DNA from: QHBQ01 sp038230695
GTDB lineage: Bacteria > Chloroflexota > Chloroflexia > QHBQ01
DNA length: 14,426 nucleotides
Direction of reading: 5' to 3'
Assembly (NCBI GenBank): GCA_038230695.1
Contig: JBBRMT010000110.1
Span: 1-14,426 of the forward strand
Shown here: one piece after another, positions 1 through 8,185 of the stretch
Layout: each line of letters begins with the position of its first letter
Position numbering within the stretch: the stretch's first letter is position 1
Notes under the pieces: model-generated
The model's input: only the letters and a program-made list of their open reading frames with translations
Told to the model about the DNA's origin: nothing
The model's database searches: none
Program-made: the position numbers and the translations under genes

Positions 1-37
1 CGAACCTGATTAAAGCTAAATGGAACACGGTTGGGGT

Positions 38-92
38 TGCTTCGACATTTCTGCTGGGCAAGATTCCTCCCCCAAACCCCCGCTGGGGGCTT
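38..92. repeat. Dispersed GC-rich hairpin element, copy A
   Basis: Four short blocks occur here in the order GCTTCGA (39-45), AGATTC (61-66), CCAAACC (72-78) and GGCTT (88-92). The same four blocks in the same order recur at 9440-9489. A small hairpin (CCCCC 77-81, loop GCT, GGGGG 85-89) sits at its right end. The arrangement suggests an interspersed intergenic repeat that may act as a transcription terminator, perhaps for a gene to the left of the window. No T-run follows the stem here, so terminator activity is not shown. The rest of positions 1-100 shows no convincing coding sequence. Confidence 0.4.
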
Positions 93-112
93 ACTAGAGG
101 ATGGCAATTTGG

Positions 113-118
113 TATAAT
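113..118 (+). promoter_or_regulatory. Consensus -10 box, probably driving a leaderless mRNA
   Basis: TATAAT matches the sigma-70 -10 consensus exactly. It ends six bases before the ATG at 125, so transcription starting seven bases downstream would begin at the A of that start codon. There is no Shine-Dalgarno sequence before 125. No good -35 box is visible 16-18 bases upstream; the best candidate, TTACTA at 91-96, is weak. Confidence 0.45.
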
Positions 119-124
119 CAAACC

Positions 125-1177
125 ATGTCCAACCCTTCACTAAACCCGAAACCGAAGCAGCTAATTGCCATCGTGGGGCCGTGCGCCAGCGGCAAATCTA
201 CGCTGGGTGAGCGATTGCGGCAGCAGGGATACAACGCGCGTACCGCCGCGCAGGAGCATAGCTACGTGCCGGGGATGTGGCAGATGAGCAATCCCGATTA
301 CCTTATCTATCTCGATGTAAGTCTCGATACCCTGCGACTGCGGCGCGGCAACCCGCGTTGGAGCGCACACGAGTGGCAAGAGCAGCAGCAGCGCCTTGCC
401 CACGCCCGCGCCCATGCCGACCTGATTATCGCCACTGATGCGCTTACCCTCGACGAAGTGGAGGCGCAGGCGCAAGCGATGCTGGCAGCCCAGGTGGGGC
501 GGCCTCGGCCTTCAACACCCCGCCCCTCCATGGCGGTGAAGTCGCCAACCCGCCCCGTGCGCTTGCGCTTTGAGACGCGGGCAGTAGTAAGCGGAGACAT
601 TGACGCGTTGGCTGAGATGCTGGGCCTACCCTCCAGCGATAGATTGGTGATCAATCGGGCGGTGGCGGTGGCGACCGACACGCCGAAGGCCAACCTCTAC
701 GCCGAGTATGATGGCGAGATCATCGGCGCAATCGGCTGGGGCGAAGCGGACGCGGCGGGCGTAGTAGAGGCGCAAACCCCGCGACTGAAGGCTAGCGGCT
801 ACAACGAACGGGCCGTGCGTTCGCGGCTAATTCGCGCCCTCCCCGGCCTGGTGGATGAGCAAGCCCTTACCCTGCGCTACGTGGTAAGCCTGAACGCGCT
901 CATCAGTGAAGGGGGCGCAAACATCATGGCGGCGCTGGACGAGTTTCAGGCGGTTGGTTACCAGTTCGCCGCGCACAAGTTGGCGATTCAGAAGCAGCAG
1001 CCGGAGGAAGGCGAAGCCGCCATCGTGCTGCTCGATGAGGACGACTCACTGGCGCGGCAAGCCTATGAGCAACGCGGCTACGCGCTAGCTGACGAGGTGG
1101 ATTATTACGAAGTGGCAGTACACCCCAGCGGCTTCTCGCTGGATTACTATCTGAGGCAGGCAAATGAGGGGAGATAA
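125..1177 (+). CDS. P-loop NTPase-like protein with C-terminal domain of unknown function
   Basis: The protein has 350 residues from the chosen start. A Walker A motif, GPCASGKST, lies at residues 18-26, followed by a kinase-like segment with QEHSYVPGMW (43-52), a strand LIYLDVS and an RR pair, which together suggest a small nucleoside-kinase-like P-loop fold. Residues from about 145 to 340 are a second region with strand-helix patterns that faintly recall acetyltransferase (GNAT) folds; I cannot assign it. The substrate is unknown. An ATG at 101 is also in frame, but its only purine-rich sequence (AGAGG) abuts the start codon and the TATAAT at 113-118 would lie inside the gene, so ATG 125 on a leaderless transcript is preferred. 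The stop codon directly abuts the next gene's ATG, implying co-transcription with the membrane glycosyltransferase. Confidence 0.7.
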   Translation: MSNPSLNPKPKQLIAIVGPCASGKSTLGERLRQQGYNARTAAQEHSYVPGMWQMSNPDYLIYLDVSLDTLRLRRGNPRWSAHEWQEQQQRLAHARAHADLIIATDALTLDEVEAQAQAMLAAQVGRPRPSTPRPSMAVKSPTRPVRLRFETRAVVSGDIDALAEMLGLPSSDRLVINRAVAVATDTPKANLYAEYDGEIIGAIGWGEADAAGVVEAQTPRLKASGYNERAVRSRLIRALPGLVDEQALTLRYVVSLNALISEGGANIMAALDEFQAVGYQFAAHKLAIQKQQPEEGEAAIVLLDEDDSLARQAYEQRGYALADEVDYYEVAVHPSGFSLDYYLRQANEGR

Positions 1178-2608
1178 ATGACAGATCAGACGCTAGCCAG
1201 CCGCTATCAACGCGCCCGCACTAGTCTGCTGGTTTCCATAGCGGGCCTGGTGATGTTGTTGAGCTTCCTATGGTATCTGCCCGGCGCGTACCATGCGGGC
1301 AGCATGGGCGAGTACCACGCCTTTGCCTTCCGCGACTTCCGCTTCACCAATATAATGACCATGTACGTCAATCACGATCTGGGCAAGTACGATGGGCCTG
1401 GGTTCATCCTGGGAGGCACTGGCATCGAATATCCCGCGCTGTTGTCGGCGTTCCTGCGGGCGGCTGCTGGCGTGGGCCAGGCTAGCGCAGTGCCGCTCGA
1501 CTCTTATCAGAGTGGTACGCCTCTACCCGCTACCCATGTGCCGGGCGGCAACGCGCCCGCTTATGCGCTGATCAACTTCGCCGCCATCTTCGCCTTCGGG
1601 CTACTGGCAATCTGGCTGCTGTCCCGCTGGCGGGGAGCCAAACCCTGGCTGTTCGCCGCATCGCCGGTGCTGTTCCTGTTCGCGGGCTATAACTGGGAGC
1701 TTATCGCCATCGGCATGAGCATCGCCGGTTTCTGGCTGCTGCAGCGTAGTGAAGAATTGCCCGATGCCGGGCGCAGCTATAGCCGCTGGCGAGAGGTTGC
1801 CGGTTTTAGCCTGCTAACCCTGGCGGTGTGGATCAAGCTCTTCCCCATCGTCTTTGTGGTCGCCGCACTGGCCGAGCGGGCGCGGCAGCGGCAGTGGTCG
1901 GCGGCGGGGCTGGGCGCGGCTACCTTCGTCATCCTCTCCGCGATTATCAACCTACCGCTGATGATCGCCAACTTCGAGAGCTGGCGCTTCTTCCTGTGGA
2001 TCAACCAGCAGCGTGCGCCGGAGCTTTCCATCTGGTACTGGTTGATCGGCGGCATGGATCCGGGGCTGGTGGGCAGGCCAGATACCACCAGCGCGGTCAC
2101 GGTGCTGAGTTTGCTGGTAGTGGGCGCGGGCGGGCTGCTCATCACCGTGCTGGCCTGGCGCAGTCCCCATCGTCACATTATGGTGCAGCTTGGCTGCCTG
2201 CTGCTGCTCTGGTGGCTAACCTTCAACAAGGTCTATGACCCTAACTACGATATGCTGCTACTATTCGTCATCGCTATCCTCGGCGCACCGCTGTGGCTCT
2301 ATGCTGCTTTCACGCTGATGAGTATAGCCTGGTGGACCTTCACCTTCGTGGGGCTGTACATCTCGATCCTGCCCAACACTGCCGATATTGGCGCCTGGTA
2401 CGTCGGCCATCCCTTGCTCGTCGTGCTGCTAATGCGTCTGGCGGTGATGATCACGATGATGTTCTGGGTGGGGCGCAACCTGTTTGTTGCGGGCGCGACC
2501 GAGACCGAGCAAAGTGCCTTGCCAGTAGCGGAAGCGCCCCACGTCAGGACGGTAAGCCCCAGCCCAGTGTACATCAGCGCCGATCAGGTAGCGGAGAACG
2601 CGGGATAG
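1178..2608 (+). CDS. Polytopic membrane glycosyltransferase, GT-C type (GT87/DUF2029-like)
   Basis: The protein has 476 residues and roughly ten hydrophobic membrane segments, the first at about residues 16-35. Features seen in GT-C enzymes that use polyprenyl-phosphate sugars are present: an acidic residue in the first extracytoplasmic loop (FRDFRF, 52-57), an EYPALL motif (84-89) resembling the YPPL of GT87, NWELIAIG (172-179), KLFP (220-223) and NKVYDPNY (350-357), which resembles the NK-x-x-x-P-x-Y motif before a late membrane helix. The likely role is transfer of a sugar from a lipid-phosphate donor to an envelope glycan or protein on the outer face of the membrane; donor and acceptor are not deducible. 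The ATG follows the preceding stop with no gap, and the GGGGAG upstream lies inside the preceding gene, pointing to translational coupling. Confidence 0.72.
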   Translation: MTDQTLASRYQRARTSLLVSIAGLVMLLSFLWYLPGAYHAGSMGEYHAFAFRDFRFTNIMTMYVNHDLGKYDGPGFILGGTGIEYPALLSAFLRAAAGVGQASAVPLDSYQSGTPLPATHVPGGNAPAYALINFAAIFAFGLLAIWLLSRWRGAKPWLFAASPVLFLFAGYNWELIAIGMSIAGFWLLQRSEELPDAGRSYSRWREVAGFSLLTLAVWIKLFPIVFVVAALAERARQRQWSAAGLGAATFVILSAIINLPLMIANFESWRFFLWINQQRAPELSIWYWLIGGMDPGLVGRPDTTSAVTVLSLLVVGAGGLLITVLAWRSPHRHIMVQLGCLLLLWWLTFNKVYDPNYDMLLLFVIAILGAPLWLYAAFTLMSIAWWTFTFVGLYISILPNTADIGAWYVGHPLLVVLLMRLAVMITMMFWVGRNLFVAGATETEQSALPVAEAPHVRTVSPSPVYISADQVAENAG

Positions 2609-2673
2609 CTTAGTTATGCAAGAGCAAGTGCTTGGTTGCTGTGTATCACAGATGTGCAGAAGGGATTATCGTC

Positions 2674-4392
2674 ATGAAGCCACACTGGATGGGCAAAATT
2701 ATCGTCCTGCCACTGTTGCTGTGGGCAAGCGGCGTGACCGCCGCCCCAACGGGCCTGAGCTACCAACCATCTGCAGCTAGCAGCGTGGTGAGCGCCACTA
2801 GCACTGCCCCACACGACTCTAACAGACCTACTATCCTGCCTCCCGCAGGTTCGCCATATCGTAGCCTCAAGATGGCCTCGGCTAATGATGGCTGGATTGT
2901 CGGTGAGGGCGGGCTGATCAAGCGCTATATGGCCGGGCAGTGGCTCGACTACCCCAGCCCGGTTACTACCACTCTCAACGCGGTGGCCGCCAACTCTACT
3001 GATGCCTGGGCCGTCGGGGCAGGCAACACCATCCTGCACCTGGTTGGCAACAACTGGCAGCCGGTTGCCAGCCCCATTCTCACTGATACTAACCTGGTTG
3101 ATGTAGACATCGTTGCTCCCAGTGAGGTCTGGATTATTGGCAGCCCAGCGGTGATGCTGCACTACAGCGCCGGTAGCTGGTCGCTGGGGCCAACCCCACC
3201 AGCGGTGGGGCCGATCTCCTGGGGCAGCCCCAGCGATGCTTGGCTAGTAAACCGTACCTACACCGCTTACCACTACGCGGCGGGTAGTTGGACTGCCACC
3301 ACCCTCTACGACTACGGTGCTCAGTTCACAGCAACAGCTGACAGTGTTTTGATGCTCTCACCCGATCTGGGCTGGATAGGAACATACTCCGTCAGTATGG
3401 ATGCCTCCATTGTCGCCGAGTATATGCAATATACTAGCGCGAACGGCTGGCGGCCTTGGCCGCCCGGCCGATTGTGCGTGACTCAGTCTGGTTGCACCGC
3501 CCCCTCTTCAGCCCAGCCCGCGAACCGCCCCGCCGCACCAAACTGCGTGAACAACTATACAGACATCTATAACCTGGTTGCCTTCACCGCCACCGAGTTC
3601 TATGCCGCCAGTGACCAATTGATTGATGATTGTGGTTCTACTTCGGCCAATTACTACTTGTGGCAGAATCAGGTTGGCAGCAACCAGAGCGACATCGAAT
3701 TGGGACAAACCTATACCCACACTTTCGCACTCTCCGGCTCCAGCGGCAACGACCTATGGATGCTAGGCAACAATACTGTCCGCCACTGGGACGGCACCAG
3801 CATCACCGTCGCGCCAAACTGCGCCAATCCCTACACCGATGTACCAGCCAGCTACTATGCCATCAGCCAGATCGAATACCTCACCTGCCATGGCATCGTT
3901 GCTGGCACGGGTAATAACACCTTCAGTCCCAACGCCTCCGCTAGCCGTATCCAGTTTGCGAAGATGATCAGCCTGGCGCGGAGCTGGCCCCTACTTACCC
4001 CCGGCAGCGGCCAGACCTTTACCGATGTGCCGCCTTCCAATCCCCTCTACGCCTACGTCGAGACCGCCTACCAGAATGGCGCAATCAGCGGCGCAACCCA
4101 GGCAACCTGTTCTTTGCGTCAAGTCTTGTACCCCTGCTTCCTGCCCAACGACCCGATCAGCCGGGCGCAGACAGCAGTGATCACGGTGCGGGCGTTCAGC
4201 TGGGCGATAGATACAAGCGGCGGGCCACACTTCAGCGATGTGCCAGCGACCAACTACGCTTACGGCGCGGTGGAAACCTGTTATAATCGTGGGGTGGTGA
4301 ACGGCATCGGTGGCGGCTTGTTTGCGCCCAACGCCAATGTGACCCGCGCCCAGCTTGCCATTATTCTCTACGGCGCACTTACCTTGCCATAG
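2674..4392 (+). CDS. Secreted SLH-anchored protein with WxVG repeats
   Basis: The protein has 572 residues. The chosen ATG has a good Shine-Dalgarno sequence (AGAAGGG, 2658-2664) nine bases away; the in-frame TTG at 2632 is less likely. A signal peptide with a possible cleavage site after VTAA (residue 24) opens the protein. Residues about 60-380 contain degenerate repeats of the form W-x-V-G followed by a strand and x-x-G-x-W (for example at 74, 112, 153 and 189), suggesting a beta-propeller-like domain. Three SLH domains fill residues 383-435, 446-508 and 516-569, each with an F/Y-T/S-D-V-P opening and a later S/T-R-x-Q. SLH domains usually bind pyruvylated cell-wall polymers or the S-layer, so an exported surface protein is likely. 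Its ligand is unknown. Only 45 bases separate it from hutU, but a functional link is unlikely. Confidence 0.85.
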   Translation: MKPHWMGKIIVLPLLLWASGVTAAPTGLSYQPSAASSVVSATSTAPHDSNRPTILPPAGSPYRSLKMASANDGWIVGEGGLIKRYMAGQWLDYPSPVTTTLNAVAANSTDAWAVGAGNTILHLVGNNWQPVASPILTDTNLVDVDIVAPSEVWIIGSPAVMLHYSAGSWSLGPTPPAVGPISWGSPSDAWLVNRTYTAYHYAAGSWTATTLYDYGAQFTATADSVLMLSPDLGWIGTYSVSMDASIVAEYMQYTSANGWRPWPPGRLCVTQSGCTAPSSAQPANRPAAPNCVNNYTDIYNLVAFTATEFYAASDQLIDDCGSTSANYYLWQNQVGSNQSDIELGQTYTHTFALSGSSGNDLWMLGNNTVRHWDGTSITVAPNCANPYTDVPASYYAISQIEYLTCHGIVAGTGNNTFSPNASASRIQFAKMISLARSWPLLTPGSGQTFTDVPPSNPLYAYVETAYQNGAISGATQATCSLRQVLYPCFLPNDPISRAQTAVITVRAFSWAIDTSGGPHFSDVPATNYAYGAVETCYNRGVVNGIGGGLFAPNANVTRAQLAIILYGALTLP

Positions 4393-4397
4393 AGGTA

Positions 4398-4413
4398 GCC
4401 TCAACGTCGAGGC
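4398..4413 (+). other. Small stem-loop just upstream of hutU
   Basis: GCCTC (4398-4402) pairs with GAGGC (4409-4413) around a six-base loop. There is no T-run, so it is not a convincing intrinsic terminator. It sits ten bases before the hutU ribosome binding site (GGGAGGG, 4424-4430) and could be a weak attenuator, an operator or chance. Confidence 0.2.
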
Positions 4414-4437
4414 CAATTGTCCAGGGAGGGACAAGAT

Positions 4438-6129
<1,692 letters not shown>

Positions 6130-6131
6130 AC

Positions 6132-6827
6132 ATGGGCGACTACACTGACCTTTATCAGAACATTGCCGCCTTCATGGTCAAGCCGGAACCAGGTGATGAG
6201 CTTTACCATCGGCATGATTCTCGCAAGTATATGGAGATCGAAATCGGCTTCCGTCGTCTTACACCTATTGCCGCGATCGAGGAAGAACTGACCAGGCGAC
6301 TCACCAAAGCTTGCGCCGAATACGCTGACAAGATGAAGGATGGTTTGTCCAAGACTGCGCTGGAAGATGTCGGCTTCTATCTGGATGGCAAATATTTCGC
6401 GCTGGGGTTGCGTACCCGCCGCGTAACCACCAAGGCAAGCATCATGGAAGTGGCAGAGATTGACCGTCTCGTACGGCTCTATGATACCCCTAGCAATTAC
6501 TTTGTGATTGCCCTGGTTGATTACGAACTGACCTACAGCACCAAACAGGAATGGGGCAGATTGTTCGAGATAAGGATTGACGACGTAACCCTAACCGATG
6601 TGGAACACCTTGACTGGCATAGCTTGTCTTTGAGCGAAGGGGGCAAGGGCGAGTTGCAGCTTAAGCTAATTAGCAAGCCGATGATAAACCCTGTCAACAA
6701 CCGACAAAGCTGGCTACGTGAACTTTACACCCGGCTAGTCGGCTACTACGATACCGAAGTGAAGAAGAGTATCAAAAAGCTGGAGCAGGCCCAACGTCGC
6801 CTGGCCGAACTAGAAAGCAGAGGATAA
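6132..6827 (+). CDS. Unrecognised protein, possible PD-(D/E)XK-like fold
   Basis: The protein has 231 residues and I do not recognise its family. GAAGGA just before the hutU stop codon gives a ribosome binding site, and only two bases separate the genes. Residues 75-97 form a suggestive pattern: an Asp at 79 opens a hydrophobic strand, then a G-K turn, then a second strand ending in LRTRR (93-97). This resembles the Asp and (D/E)-x-K strands of restriction-type nucleases, and helical E51/E52 precede it. However, the acidic residue and lysine expected at the second strand appear as G92 and R94. Later segments (YFVIALVDYEL, 123-133; LDWHSLSLS, 160-168) would fit the rest of such a fold. The C-terminus (about 203-230) is a charged amphipathic helix, probably coiled coil. 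No signal peptide or membrane segment is present. Function is unknown. Confidence 0.75.
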   Translation: MGDYTDLYQNIAAFMVKPEPGDELYHRHDSRKYMEIEIGFRRLTPIAAIEEELTRRLTKACAEYADKMKDGLSKTALEDVGFYLDGKYFALGLRTRRVTTKASIMEVAEIDRLVRLYDTPSNYFVIALVDYELTYSTKQEWGRLFEIRIDDVTLTDVEHLDWHSLSLSEGGKGELQLKLISKPMINPVNNRQSWLRELYTRLVGYYDTEVKKSIKKLEQAQRRLAELESRG

Positions 6828-6829
6828 GA

Positions 6830-7378
6830 TTGACTAACGAAGAATACATCGCATCCATCAACGAGCAGCGGGCGCACAAGGATGCCGCCTTCGCTGGCAC
6901 TGCCGACTCGCCCATAGCCTGGAAGGAGCGTAGCAGCTTCAGCGGGCTGAAGTATTATCCCCCCGACCCACACTATATGTTCCTGGTGAGCATCAAGCCC
7001 AATGAAACCGCAGGCGAGGTCGTAACGCTGGGCGCAACCAAAGGCGACGAGCGCGAGTTTCTGAAGCTGGGTACGGTTGGGTTCGCGGTAGATGGCACGC
7101 CCTGCCAGTTGACCGTCTATACCGATGTGGGCGGCTACGATGGCACCCTGTTCGTGCCGTTCCGCGATGCGACCACCGGCAGCGAGACATACGGCGCGGG
7201 CCGCTACGTTGATATGGAACCATCGCACGAGGACGGCCACTTCTACCTCGACTTCAACACCGCCTACAATCCCTGGTGCGCCTACAACGAGCAATATAGC
7301 TGCGTGCTGGGGCCGGAGGAGAACAAGCTGGCAGCAGCAATCAAGGCTGGCGAGAAGATATACAACGAAGACCATTAA
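6830..7378 (+). CDS. DUF1684 family protein
   Basis: The protein has 182 residues and matches the layout of the DUF1684 family: an R-x-x-K-D opening (14-18), FSGLKYYPPDP (37-47), LFVPFRDATTGSETYGAGRY (107-126), DFNTAYNPWCAY (141-152), a second conserved Cys (158), then EENKL and AGEK near the end. The family is usually cytoplasmic or a lipoprotein and has no established activity; this copy has no signal peptide. The start is a TTG, supported by AGAGGA at 6819-6824 five bases upstream and by alignment of the N-terminus with the family; there is no suitable ATG nearby. It begins two bases after the previous stop, so translation is probably coupled. Its presence in a hut cluster may reflect co-transcription rather than a role in histidine breakdown. 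Confidence 0.88.
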   Translation: MTNEEYIASINEQRAHKDAAFAGTADSPIAWKERSSFSGLKYYPPDPHYMFLVSIKPNETAGEVVTLGATKGDEREFLKLGTVGFAVDGTPCQLTVYTDVGGYDGTLFVPFRDATTGSETYGAGRYVDMEPSHEDGHFYLDFNTAYNPWCAYNEQYSCVLGPEENKLAAAIKAGEKIYNEDH

Positions 7379-7393
7379 GGAGGAAGACAATCT

Positions 7394-8047
7394 ATGGCCT
7401 GGCAGGATACGTTGCGGGCAACCTTGCAGCAGGTGGATGCGCCGCTCAAGCAGCAGAACGTGCGTTGGATGCTGGTCGGCTCGGCGGGGCTGGCGCTGTG
7501 GGGAGTGAAGGTGCAGCCAAACGATGTAGACATTAGGGTGCAGACCCCGGAAGGGGTCGAAGCCTTCCGCGAATTGCTAATCACCCACTCGCTGCCCGAA
7601 GGGGTAGTGCAAATCAACAGCGCAATCACCGAGCCGCTGCCTAGCTGGCGCTCGAACCTAGACCAGCAGATTGCCACTTGGAGCGAGCCGAATGGCGGAC
7701 GCTACTGGCTGGGCCGCTGGCCGATTGGCGATGGCATCGTCAACGTGCGCTGCACCGTCTACCCACAGTGGCGCGACAAGCTGGTGGAGTATTATGGCGA
7801 CCCCGTTTGGGGGCTGGTACGAATGGTGCCATTCGAGGATTGGCAGGTGCCAGTCTGCCCGCTAGAGGTGCAGCTTGCCTATGTTGCCAAGCAGGGGCAG
7901 AGCGACCGCGTGCGGGCTATCGCCGATTTCCTCAAGACCCACCCTTACGACAAGCAACTTTTGGAACGCGCCCTGCATCAACGCCCACCCAAAGAGGCGA
8001 TGGGTCAGCTACTCAACCAGACGATGGGCATCCCCATCGAATACTGA
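7394..8047 (+). CDS. Nucleotidyltransferase-fold protein (MNT/AbiEii-like)
   Basis: The protein has 217 residues. Residues 29-46 give the Pol-beta-type nucleotidyltransferase pattern: Gly-Ser at 29-30, thirteen residues, then D-V-D (44-46), which would bind metal. The third carboxylate is not obvious; the strand where it might lie reads GIVNVR, with Asn. A helical region around 150-190 (LEVQLAYVAKQGQSDRVRAI) resembles the helix following the catalytic core in AbiEii and related proteins. It could transfer a nucleotide to a protein, tRNA or small molecule; the substrate is unknown. Some relatives are toxins or resistance enzymes, but no antitoxin-like partner is visible. Its ribosome binding site, AGGAGGA (7378-7384), is the strongest in the cluster. 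Its TGA stop is the first triplet of a heptamer repeat array, so the original C-terminus may have been altered. Confidence 0.75.
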   Translation: MAWQDTLRATLQQVDAPLKQQNVRWMLVGSAGLALWGVKVQPNDVDIRVQTPEGVEAFRELLITHSLPEGVVQINSAITEPLPSWRSNLDQQIATWSEPNGGRYWLGRWPIGDGIVNVRCTVYPQWRDKLVEYYGDPVWGLVRMVPFEDWQVPVCPLEVQLAYVAKQGQSDRVRAIADFLKTHPYDKQLLERALHQRPPKEAMGQLLNQTMGIPIEY

Positions 8048-8078
8048 GTTTTGAGTTTTGAGTTTTGAGTTTTGAATT
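8045..8078 (+). repeat. Heptamer array TGAGTTT, four perfect copies plus a degenerate copy
   Basis: Perfect TGAGTTT units start at 8045, 8052, 8059 and 8066, and a fifth unit at 8073 reads TGAATT. The first TGA is the stop codon of the nucleotidyltransferase gene. Because seven is not a multiple of three and each unit contains TGA, this orientation stops all three frames within about three units. Confidence 0.95.
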
Positions 8079-8185
8079 ATTTATGTGGTGAAGGTGAGTT
8101 TGGCTTGCCCGGATCACCCGTGACCAGCGGAGACATACATGAGCCAGTCAACCAACTCAAAACTCAAAACTCAAAACTCAAAACT
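8047..8185 (+). other. Long inverted repeat enclosing the hutI translation start
   Basis: Positions 8047-8078 and 8154-8185 are reverse complements over 32 bases with a single mismatch (8076 A against 8156 C). The 75-base loop (8079-8153) contains the hutI Shine-Dalgarno sequence (GGAGA, 8129-8133) and ATG (8139). As RNA this could form a long, mostly A-U/G-C hairpin spanning the stop of one gene and the first sixteen codons of the next. The arms can also slip by seven bases. A regulatory effect on hutI is inferred, not shown. Confidence 0.55.

Noticed and set aside
3..152. Open frame from the left edge that could be the tail of an upstream gene
   Set aside because: Its translation runs through the hairpin element (a PPPNPRWG-like stretch) and overlaps the start of the P-loop gene; nothing in it resembles a known protein C-terminus.
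4282..4287. TATAAT as a possible promoter for hutU
   Set aside because: It is inside the third SLH domain of the preceding gene, about 150 bases before hutU, with no matching -35 box; a chance match is more likely.
7394..8047. A toxin-antitoxin or abortive-infection pair made of the nucleotidyltransferase and a neighbour
   Set aside because: AbiEii/MenT-like toxins normally sit beside a small antitoxin or HEPN gene. The neighbours are DUF1684 and hutI, and no short antitoxin-like gene is present.
8045..8185. Possible CRISPR-like or phage attachment repeat
   Set aside because: The units are contiguous 7-mers without spacers, and no integrase, cas gene or tRNA is nearby.
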